DNA of 64,000 nt from Larimichthys crocea. Its lineage: Eukaryota; Chordata; Actinopteri; Sciaenidae. The notes beneath the pieces were generated by a model. It was not told where the DNA came from and searched no databases. It saw nothing but the letters and a program-made list of their open reading frames with translations. The translations under genes and the position numbers were made by a program. Of the stretch, positions 47,723 to 57,372 are shown in pieces (within the stretch, counting starts at the first letter, position 1; each line of letters opens with the position of its first letter). The DNA lies in assembly GCF_000972845.2 (NCBI RefSeq), contig NC_040020.1:224575-288574 (forward strand), in the 5' to 3' direction.

Positions 47723-48358
47723 TAGAGATGGGAATGAAAAGATTTTTACGATTCCGATTCTCTTATCGATTCTGCTCAACGATTCGATTCTTTATCGATT
47801 CTCATTTGGGAAAAAAATGAGAACAAACAGTTTGATCAGCATCAACTTTGTTTAGTTGAAGTATCACAACCTTACAAAACCAACAGCGAGGTCAGCAGAG
47901 GCCACAGCCTGGATAATAGTAACGATGTGTAACTACCTTCCGTAGTAACCACAGAGGTGGTCATAGCCTGGCTGCTGCTGCTGCTGCTAGGTTGAGATTC
48001 ATCTCCAGTCTGAAGCGTGTCAAAAACACGACATTCATTTCAAAATATTACATGTTGTGTGCGCAAATGTTTCTGCATGTTCGTCGTGTTCCCTCCCGAC
48101 GCTGTTATCTCCACTTTGCAACGATTGCAAGTCGCCCTGTTGACGTCTGTTTTGGTGAAATGCAGCCAAACTTTGGAGCGTTTGAACCGAGTGGGTGACA
48201 TTGTTTACTACTGATTGCACTGCACGTGAGAAACTCGTGTAAGTTACATGACGTAATGAGTCGTGCTTGCTGGAATCGATAAGAGAATCGTTAGATAAAC
48301 TGCCAAACGATTCAATGGAATTGAAACACGTGGAATCGGTTCTTGATTCCCGTCCCTA
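47723..48358 (-). mobile_element. hAT-like element with a BED zinc-finger remnant
   Basis: Ends TAGAGATGGGAAT and the complement of TAGGGACGGGAAT, flanked by CTCTCAGA (47,715-47,722) and CTCTCAGT (48,359-48,366), a 7-of-8 target duplication of hAT size. On the - strand about 48,185-48,049 reads as a BED finger: SKVWLHFTKTD, then CNRCKVEI, GGNTTNMQKHLRTQHV, with the Cys-Cys-His-His set intact. The rest of the transposase is missing, so the 636-bp copy cannot move on its own. Confidence 0.75.
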
Positions 48359-48408
48359 CTCTCAGTGAAGTCAGTTTCTTTCTGAAACTTTCTTTAAACT
48401 GTATTCAA

Positions 48409-48571
48409 ACACACACACACACACACTCACACACACACACAGTGTACTGATGTCAGATTAATAGTGCTGAGGTGCGTTCAGGGCCTCGGGCTGCAGATAG
48501 AACCTCAATCATCCATCAACACTGACTGCTGATATAATTACTACACACACACACACACACACACACACACT
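48409..48571. repeat. (CA)n tracts
   Basis: 48,409-48,441 (one TC interruption) and 48,543-48,571. Confidence 0.95.
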
Positions 48572-48574
48572 CAG

Positions 48575-49735
48575 GTTCTGTCATATTCCAGTTTTTCTTA
48601 CACTTGTCTCAAGAAAACAACCAATTTCCTCTGAACATTTTTATTTACCTCGCCGCTCTGTGTTTCCCTCTGACAGCCTCGCTCTGCCCGCCTCCTGATT
48701 GGCTGCGAGTTACACACTCGCTGCTGATTGGTTCTTTAATTAGCGTCCTGTCAATCACAGTTCTGCGGGAACACGCTCTGCAGATGTTTGATATCTGTTG
48801 CCTTCGTGTTTGTGTTTCGACGCTCAGGCTGAATATTTCAGTGTGTTACCGTGAAGGTGGAGCTGCTGCAGGCGGGTGGAGAACGAGGCGCTCCGCGGAG
48901 AGACGCCGTCCGAGCGAGCGTCGAGTCTGTCCATTAAAACTCTGAGTCTGCCCTCGACGCCTTTACACGCCGCGCTGCACACACCATCACTTCCTCTTTT
49001 AATTACCCCGCAGGGGAGCGCTGAACTCAAACATCCAGGATGAAACAAGAATTACAAGAACCTCCACGCTCGCCTCAGTTAAACCTCCGCCCAGGCCTCC
49101 ACCGCCCTCACTCACTGCACGCTGCTTCAACGCAGCCTCTGTTTCTGCTGTCAGACCAAACCAGCCTGAAACAGTGACCGAAGAAACAGAACCTGCGTCA
49201 CATACGGACCGACCTGTTCCAGGTGTTCAATGTCACAGAGACAGAACCACCACAGTCTGTCACATCGATGATTGAAGGTTGTTTTCTTGGTGCAGGCTCT
49301 CGTGACACAGGACACAACCTGACCGTGATCGGGTGGATTTAACCGCAGAGGTGGATGTAGGAAAGGAAGAAGCACTGAAGGGCAAAGGTTAACGAGACAC
49401 AGGTGAAGCCAATCAGGGTGGAGCAGACAAGCAAAGCAGGAAGTAAACTTACACAGACATGAGGAGAGTTTCAAAATAAAACAGGAAACCCGAAATTCCC
49501 ACCGACAGTCAGCAAAAACTAAACAAAAATCTAAAGATCAGTTTTTAGTCTTAACGCTGCTGCGTGTGTTCGGTGTCCAAAAGTTATGCAACCATTTGTA
49601 AAGTGACAAAAACAACTGTCGGCTCCGTTTCATCATTAACGGGACTAATTAACGGAAACGAGTCGAGGCAGTGAACCAAAAACTCTTTAAGCTCTCTGCT
49701 GATCTGCAGCCAGTCGTGAACGAGCTGTCGAAACA
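48575..49735. other. unassigned sequence
   Basis: No exon supported. 48,690-48,770 has three ATTGG or CCAAT-type words. 49,380-49,500 resembles the repeat at 29,900-30,110 ('aaataaaacaggaaacc'). Confidence 0.4.
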
Positions 49736-49744
49736 CTGTGAACG

Positions 49745-50033
49745 TGTGTGTGTGTGTATGTGTGTGTGTGTGTGTGTGTGTCTGACCACGTCGAGCTGCA
49801 GATCTCCAGGCGTGTCAGAGTATTTAAACTTCACGTTGTTGGTGTGAAGAGTTTCAGAGTTTGGTTTCTTCCTGTCAGCACTGCTCTGCAGCGTTATGCA
49901 AATATTCAGAGTCAGAGATTAGAAATTATGCAAAAACCTCCACGAGTCCACGACTCTGTTGCCATGGTGAAACGGTGTAATGCTGTAACTCTGCTGCCGG
50001 ACTGTGCTGGAACACAAAGAGGATAATGTGTAT

Positions 50034-50073
<40 letters not shown>

Positions 50074-50412
50074 CTGTGACATGTTAATCTATATTCATGC
50101 TCGCAGAGCTCAGACCCGGATTTATTTCAAACACACACACAGACAGAAAAGCAGCGAGTTCAGTTTTGGTGTGAACGAGAAATTAAATTAATTCAGTTTG
50201 CAGAGATGAACAAATGCAAATGAATATTCAGAGTGTGTGTGTGTGTGTGTGTGTGTGCGTGTGTGTGTGTGTGTTTCGCCTCGAGGAAAATCAGCTCAAC
50301 TTTCATTCATATTGAAATGAACCAGAGAGACAGAAGAAAGAAAGAAAGGAGGATTAGAGATGAGAGAGGAGGAGAGGAAGGAAAGGAGGAGACAGGAGTC
50401 AGTGTTATCTGT

Positions 50413-50455
<43 letters not shown>
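49745..50455. repeat. four (CA/GT)n tracts
   Basis: (GT)n 49,745-49,782, (CA)n 50,036-50,069, (GT)n 50,231-50,275 and (CA)n 50,413-50,455. Confidence 0.95.
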
Positions 50456-50456
<1 letters not shown>

Positions 50457-50728
50457 TAGAAGTGATTATCCGTCAAAACAAAAGTTTGGTGATGCAGCTA
50501 ACAGACTGAGCTAACAGCAGCTGTCGTCGCTCTTCATGGCAGAGCGTTGCTCTTTTGCGTTGATGTTTCCTCCTTAACGAGCTTCAGCCATAACGAGTGT
50601 TTACTCTTTAATAAGCGTTTCATTATTTCACTGTTTGCCGTTTCTTTCCCGCGACTTTATATAGTCAAGCTGTTACCGTGGTAACCGTGGATTATAACTT
50701 GTTATCAGAAAATGAATTACAGTTTTCT

Positions 50729-50776
50729 CTGTGTGTGTGTGTGTGTGTGTCTGTGTATGTGTGTGTGTGTGTGTCT

Positions 50777-50811
<35 letters not shown>
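50729..50811. repeat. compound (GT)n
   Basis: GT tract with repeated 'gtctgtgtat' interruptions. Confidence 0.95.
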
Positions 50812-50813
<2 letters not shown>

Positions 50814-50879
50814 CTAAAATGAGATTCTTCTTGATGGACAGAAGACATTTAGAATAATAACAACCCTCACACTGATGTT

Positions 50880-51185
50880 TCCTCCTCTAGTTTTTCTCTT
50901 CTCGCATCCTTCCTTCCTTCCTCTGTCTTAATTAATTTTATAATTTCTCTTTATTTCTTTACTTCCTCTGTACCGTTATTTATCTGTTCTGTTCCTTTCT
51001 TTACTTATTTTGTCCTTGTCCTTTCTTCTTTCTTTGTTTTTCCTCCTTCCTTCTCTTCTCTCCTTTCCTTGCTTCCTCTCTTTTCCTTCTTGTCCTCCTT
51101 TTCTCCTTCATCCACATTTTCCTCCTTTCCCTTTTCTTTCCATCCTGCTCGTCTTATTTTTCATCCTTTGTTTTTCGTCTGTGAC
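50880..51185. repeat. polypyrimidine tract
   Basis: C/T-rich ('ccttccttcctctg', 'cttcctctcttttccttc'). The 74-codon frame is compositional. A (CTT)n run follows at 51,427-51,459. Confidence 0.8.
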
Positions 51186-51659
51186 GTCTCATTCTTCCTT
51201 TAGTGTTTTTATTGTTTTAATGTGTTTGACGTGATAAAAACACATTTTAATAAAATCAAAGACAGAAGATTGTTTTCTTTTGTTTATTTGACGGCTTCTC
51301 TCTTCATCTTCTGCGATGGCGTGATTCATCCTGAATGATTAAGACGATACAAGGAGAGACGTCCTCCTCCTTTCCTGTGTCCTTACTTCTTCTTCCGTTC
51401 ATTCTTTCATTTTACCTGCAAAAGCAGCTTCTTCTTCTTCTTCTTCTTCTTCTTCTTCGTGGTTATAAACTCGCCGTTCCGTCTGAGAGAACGACAGATC
51501 CAATTTGGTCTTTGCAGTAAGCGGCAGACTGCCTCCTCTCTCGTTTCCATTCTTAGAACACCAAAGTTACTCCTCTATCTCTCTGATTCTCTCTCTCTAT
51601 CGTCTGTTTAGCTCATTTCTCTCTCTGTCACTTCCTTTCCGGGTCCCATTAATCTCCAT

Positions 51660-51680
51660 GCACACACACACAAACACACA

Positions 51681-51731
<51 letters not shown>

Positions 51732-51834
51732 ACAGTGTAAACTCACACACACAGTGTGCATCCACGGTGAGATTTCCCATGATGCCGTGGGAAAAAACAG
51801 TGGAGTCATTCATCACCGAGGATGAAGTTTAGAT

Positions 51835-51872
<38 letters not shown>
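51660..51872. repeat. (CA)n tracts
   Basis: Interrupted (CA)n 51,660-51,735 and (CA)n 51,836-51,872. Confidence 0.95.
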
Positions 51873-51875
<3 letters not shown>

Positions 51876-51879
51876 CTCT

Positions 51880-52660
51880 GGACGTTGCTGGTTTGATTCC
51901 CGGCGCTCCGTTCGCTCTTCTTGCCTGTTGTAATTTGTGGTGAAATGTTCTGGAAAAGAAGTGGGACACCTGAATGAATCACATCGTTTCCATGGCAACA
52001 TCAGCATCGCAGATGAGGCAGCGTTACACACACTCGCAAATTACTACGGCCGACTTTACTACGACCGCTTCTATTTTTAAACACAGTCGACGGTTCAGGT
52101 TTTGAAATCACAGGTGAGCTCACTTCATCACTCTACATATTTATTTTATTATTATAAATGAATTTAAAGGTTTGAATTATCAAACACAGAGATACTCTCT
52201 CTCCTCTCAGGTGTTTTGTTGTGGACAGCAGCTGGCAGGCTGAGCACCGGCAGGGGACCAAAAAAATTATTTTTTAAATTCTTCTAACATCTGCAAGCGT
52301 CCTTGTTTGTAAGTTTAATCATAAGAGGACATAAGCAGGAAACTTTCTGAGCTGCGTTCAGACTGCACGAGCGTGGACCGACTGATTTTATTGAGCTAAA
52401 ATGTGTTTTTACTCTTTCTGTGTCATATCAGAAGTCGCGTAACCTTTTGTCGACTTGTCTAGATCTCGTGGAAAGAGGCGTTGACAGATCTAGTTAAAAG
52501 TCGACATCCTGAAGTCCTGGACGAAATCTGTGGAGACATTCACGTAACAATCTCCATCCACACTCACCACGTTTACATGAGTAGTATCTGTCTCAGGACA
52601 GAGGGTGTCAGTCCCTGTACAGATTGTAAAGCCCTCAGAGGAAAATGGACTTTGTGACTT
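51880..52660. other. unassigned sequence
   Basis: No gene seen. Confidence 0.45.
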
Positions 52661-52666
52661 TGGGAT

Positions 52667-53118
52667 ACAGTGGTCCCTCGTTTATCGCGGGGGACACGTT
52701 CTAAAAGTAACCCGCAATAAACGAAATTCGCGAAGTAAGTTTTACAATTATTGTTTTAAGGCCGTAAACCCCCTAACCACACACTTTTATACACCTTTCT
52801 CAGACAGGCATGAACATTTCTCTCTTATTTAAACTCTCAAAGTTCAAACTTTTGCAGATTTAACAAAAATAAAGTACTGTTTTAGTAAATAAAAACCAAA
52901 GATCAAAACCTGTTTTCAAGCCCAAACATTTTTAACAAATTTAATTTGAATGATCAGTCTACGAGGTTTGACACATAAGAAATTATTACTAGTATTTCAC
53001 AGTTCCTCTGACGGTGCCGGACACAATGCGTGTTCATACTGTTCAGTACGCTGTAAAAAGAAAATCTGCGAAACAGCGAGTCAGCGAAAAGTGAACCGCG
53101 ATATAGCGAGGGAATAAA
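52667..53118 (+). mobile_element. pogo/Tigger-like non-autonomous element
   Basis: The left end 'cagtggtccctcgtttatcg' follows TA. The right end is the complement of 'tccctcgctatatcgcggtt', the usual pogo-like terminal theme. Inner flanks repeat 'aatctgcgaaacagcgagtc'-type words. The outermost six bases of the right end have diverged. No transposase frame inside. Confidence 0.7.
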
Positions 53119-53119
53119 A

Positions 53120-53650
53120 TCTGATCTGATTCGACAATATGCGACGTGTGACGTGTTATTGTTCCCACTGAGCCGCCTCTGGTTTGATTGAAACAGACTG
53201 AATTACACGTTAACAGGTTAACCACTTTAATATCGTCCAATCAGAAAACACAGGAAACCACAGCGGTGCAAACAGGAAGTAGGAATAAACTCTTGCTCTG
53301 CAACTTCCTGTTTCCGTCACGTTTTGGTCCCGTCGTCGTCATCGTCATCATTAACAACATTTTTTTTTTTTTCATCTACTTCAACATCTTTAAACTCCAC
53401 ATTTTAAACTTTAAATATATTTGTATGATTTACAGTGTTTATCGTACATGGGGCAGATTTGTTGTGAACCACGTTTCCCTGACGAGACAACACAGGTTCA
53501 AAATGCACTGAATCATTATAATCATAATTATAATTATACCAATTAGCTTTTTCACATCAACAGTTACTGCCAATCAGTCCTGACCGCCATCATAATAATC
53601 TGAATTATCATAACTTTAATCATCATGACTGGCACAGCAGTCATCGTCAC
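53120..53650. other. unassigned sequence
   Basis: The 107-codon + frame (53,188-53,511) is Phe/Asn/Ile-rich with no domain. No gene supported. Confidence 0.45.
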
Positions 53651-53670
53651 CACCAGTGCTGCTGTCATCT

Positions 53671-53694
53671 CACACACACACACACACACACTCA
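53671..53694. repeat. short (CA)n
   Basis: Twelve CA units. Confidence 0.95.
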
Positions 53695-53939
53695 CTGGAC
53701 ACACTGTGTATAGAAGCAGGCACACCCATAAATTCATATATGGCTCCATTATTAACATCAAAACCAGATCTAACAGAAGAGGAACAACTTCAAAATGTTC
53801 AACTGGACACTTTTAAAAAGTTCATCATGATTCATTTCAAGGTCCTTTTCCAAATCCCTTCAAAAGTTTCCAGGTCGGACTGTTTCCCTGTTTCCAAGTC
53901 TAACATCCGTATCTCAGCTTCACATTTAAAACTTGTAAA

Positions 53940-54200
53940 ATCCGTCACGTTGTACGACTCAATGCACCGTACAATCCATGCAGCCATCGCCGACCTGTAG
54001 ACGCCGTCATCGAATCTGTCAAACTAAACATATCACATTTCCATCTCTCCACAGACGCCGTCACACTGTAGGATCCTCATCGTAGAGCCGAGTCGACTAC
54101 GAATTCGTCACTCCGTAGAATCGAACACGTGACGCTGTGAAATCCGTCGCGCCACAGAATCCATCATGCTGCAGAATCTGTCGTGCTGTGAATTCCTCCA
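53940..54200. repeat. degenerate short tandem repeat
   Basis: Variants of 'gtagaatccgtcacgctgt' ('gacgccgtcatcgaatctgt', 'cacagaatccatcatgctg', 'cagaatctgtcgtgctgtga') follow one another with a period of about 20-25 bp. Confidence 0.6.
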
Positions 54201-54534
54201 CTATGTCCAATCTGGTCACTGATGATAAAACCTTAATCTGTCTCGTGTAAAAAGCAGCGTCGTCTGCATATAACGACACCGGCATAGTCTCATTAGTCTT
54301 GTCGGCCTCAGCTTTACCTCCCCTCCGCTCGTTTATTCAGAAATCTGGGGACAGAACAAAGGATGGACTAAATGCTAATCACTGATTGGCTAAAAGTAAA
54401 ATCGTTCTGTCCAGCAGTTGAAGCTGATGTGCTTCGTCCAACGACGTTCTGGTTTTGTGCTTTGTGAAACCACTGTTGAGTTTTCATTGGTCAGTCGTCA
54501 GGGTCGTCATAGTGAGTTTTTATAGTCCTGCGGC

Positions 54535-55067
54535 CCCGGCTGCACAAAACACCAAAGTTTTCTCCTTGAGTATGAAGGACTTCAACAGTCTGCCTTAGTT
54601 AAGGCATTTCCAGCATTTAAAGAGTTTACAGCATTGCAATTCCACAGTTTTACTCTTCGTTTGAACTCACAAATATGGCTCATAGATAATTAAAATAAAA
54701 TGTCAAAGAAAAGAAGAAAACTAGAGAACCAACCTGATCAGAGGAGAAAAACATTATACTGCTGGAGGAACTCAATAAAAGTAAATTTGATCTGCAAATA
54801 ACAGCAAACTGAAAAACACAAACGTGGGAGGAAATTAATTCAAGAAGTCTGGTGAAGAGATCCAAAATCAAAATACCACAACTCGTCTGGTTGGTTTCCT
54901 TCCTGATTATTCTTTTCGTGGCCAGAACAAACTTAACTGTGGTTACGATGGAGTAAACCTTCAGTTTTTTATTTACTTTAACTTTCTTTAAGATAAGGGG
55001 AAAGAAGGCCTTTAGAGTTACTGCAGACAGGAATATCTTAACTCAAGGTGTTTTGTGCAACCGGCTC
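54535..55067 (+). mobile_element. short inverted-repeat element (MITE-like)
   Basis: Left end 'ccggctgcacaaaacacc' and right end 'ggtgttttgtgcaaccgg' are inverted repeats of each other with one mismatch. The interior is AT-rich and non-coding. A clear target-site duplication was not identified. Confidence 0.7.
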
Positions 55068-55419
55068 TGAGTCAGGTTTCATGGGGAGCAAGCTCATTGG
55101 CTGAATCTTAGCTGGTGAGTTTTAACGAGAACTTTTACTGCTAAATGTGGAATATGTACTTTGTTTCCTACAGTTAAATAGAACGAGTAGTCAATAAGGC
55201 TGAAGCTGAGGTCATTTAATACCGAAACATGTATGTGTGACTAAAGTTATGAATTTTTGATCTTTATGATAAAATCAGACACTGAAAAGGAAAAAGAAGT
55301 CTGATGTTTGAAACGGAGGAAGAACGTGTGACCTATGATTTCTAGAATTCAACCAGTCCAACTCGTGTCGTCGTCACGATTTGGTCGATTTACGCGTCTG
55401 GAGCCGTTTAGTTTAAATT

Positions 55420-55705
55420 ATCGAGTGTGCCTGAAAGAGCACGCTGTATACTATTCACCGCGTTTATTATTCTTACGCCTTTTTTGGGAACGCAGTTTTT
55501 GTCGCACATACACGAAAAAGGTTTCAAAACAAGCGGCTCGACCGGGAATCAACTGCTGCGACTTTTCTAAATGTTTCGCCAAACGGTTTGCCGATAAATC
55601 GCCAAAAGCTTGTTGTATTAATACTGAATTTGCTGAGCAGTGTCAACAATAATGTATGGGGGGGTTAGGCACACTCAGAATTTCTTTAGAAATGTTTCTA
55701 GTTCT
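55420..55705 (-). mobile_element. TIR element, short copy
   Basis: Inverted relative to 8,985-9,835. It keeps both ends ('tcgagtgtgcctgaaagagc' and the complement of 'tctgagtgtgcctaac') plus about 140 bp next to each, but lacks the central 500 bp or so of the long copy. Confidence 0.75.
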
Positions 55706-55709
55706 GGTC

Positions 55710-56440
55710 TTCTTCTGACTGAGACACATTTTGTACATTTTCTCTCGATTATTATTTCCAATCGTTTGATTTTCCCAGTTCACGTCAGGTGAAAACATTA
55801 ATTGACAGATGAGTTATGTGCTTCTCGAATGTTATCGGTCAGACGTTTCTCGATCAAACTCAGACAATAATAACGTCAGACTGAGTTTCCGTCACACCTC
55901 GGCTGCGTCCCAACGCTTCATTTGTTTTTTTCACTTTCAGGCTGTCTGAAATATTTTCCAGCTCTGCTGGTTCAAACACAAAAACAGACACAACACCGCT
56001 GTGTGGTGTTCTCTGTGGTTCAGAGCAACATGTTGAAGTTATTACGAAGCGAGGCTCTATTGAAGCCCGCTGTTGTTCTCCCAAACTGCTGTTTTTGATC
56101 TGAAACAAAGAAAACAAAAGCTGCTTTTTAAATTAAAGCTGAAAGCGGCGTGAATGTTGAGGAGAGTTAATGAGTTTGAACGAGTCCTCCGAGCGCTGTG
56201 ATCAGAGGAAACACGGTCCATGTAGTGTTAATTACAGCTCACGTTGGAGATGATTGAATGCTGGAAATCTTTTACTGTCAGTCGGTTTGATGCAGCAAAC
56301 ACACGAGGGTCTGATTTAAACTGTTCAGGGTCTCTGGTTTGTAGTCGGCCAATCAAAATGCAGAAAATTACAGATATGAACGTCATCGTCGTGCTTATAT
56401 CCTTTACGAGTGATACATTTTAGTCTGGATCTGATTTCAG
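55710..56440. other. unassigned sequence
   Basis: No gene recognised. Confidence 0.45.
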
Positions 56441-56447
56441 GTCATAT

Positions 56448-56690
56448 TTAAAGGTCCAGTGTGTCAGATTTAGAAGAATCTATTGGCATAAATTGAACAT
56501 AATAATAATTTTCATCAGTGTATAATAACCTGAACATAAGAATCGTGTTTTTGTTGCCTTTAAATGGCCTCATTTTGAGTTTTTACTACATGCTTGGAAG
56601 GAGAGGGTGAGGCATGGGAGAGTATTCATTCGGTTGCAATCTGCAACTTCACTGCTAGGTGTCACTACATCCCACACACCGGACCTTTAA
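56448..56690 (+). mobile_element. MITE with TTAAAGGTCC ends
   Basis: 'ttaaaggtccagtgtgt' at the left and 'cacacaccggacctttaa' at the right are inverted repeats. The 243-bp interior is non-coding. This is a very common fish element type; its TTAA outer bases would suit a piggyBac-type origin, which is inference. A second copy starts at 62,765. Confidence 0.8.
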
Positions 56691-57219
56691 GTTCGAATCA
56701 GACGATCGAAAGTTCTCGGACACGAGAAACCGAAAGACGAAGCAGAACGTATCGTACTTCTAACTTTCAGTTTGTCAGGAAGGTTACAGGAGACTTTGTT
56801 TACGTATTGAAAGATTATTAAATTGCTTATTTTGTTGCTTCCTGAAAACATATTTTTGGTTTTTAATTCAATAAGCAACCGCACCGACCGGTTATCTACA
56901 GCTGTGACGCCTCATTCTGTCAGTTTCAAACATTTTCTCATCATAATTGTTTTCAAGGCTAGCTGCTTCAGTCACTTAAATTTTGACCTTTTCCAGTTTA
57001 ACCACATCAGCCACACGAATAATCCATCTGAAATTAAAAAAGTTTGAAAATAAACGTCTTTAAAAAAGCAAAAAAAAAAAAAAAAAAGAAGCAAACCAGC
57101 CAAATAACCAGTCAACAAGTCAGTCTTTCATGCTCTCCGACTGCATCTGTAAGCCAGCAGTGTATTAGCGTTAGCTCAGCAGCCAGTCTGCAGTCGCTTC
57201 GTTAGCTCTGGCTAGCCAG

Positions 57220-57372
57220 TTAGCCGAGGGCGGCGCTCGGAGGTTTGCTCAGCCACTGGTAGAACTGCCGCCGGTGGAGGCGGTGCCAGCGCACGTTGCC
57301 CTCGACGATCTCCAGCGCCCGCGGCAACGCAGGGACCGCCCCCACGCCGCTGGACTGGATGAACTCCTTCAA
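57220..57372 (-). CDS. trhde: trhde terminal coding exon
   Basis: 153 nt: 50 residues (LKEFIQSSGVGAVPALP to QWLSKPPSAALG) and TAA at 57,222-57,220. Acceptor 'cttttcttcag'. GC-rich compared with its surroundings. The final residues after QWL differ from the mammalian ending I recall, as expected for a variable tail. Confidence 0.9.
   Translation of the reverse strand: MKEFIQSSGVGAVPALPRALEIVEGNVRWHRLHRRQFYQWLSKPPSAALG

Noticed and set aside
51886..51910. Second B-box-like word ('ggtttgattcccgg')
   Set aside because: Imperfect match and no tRNA structure; probably chance.
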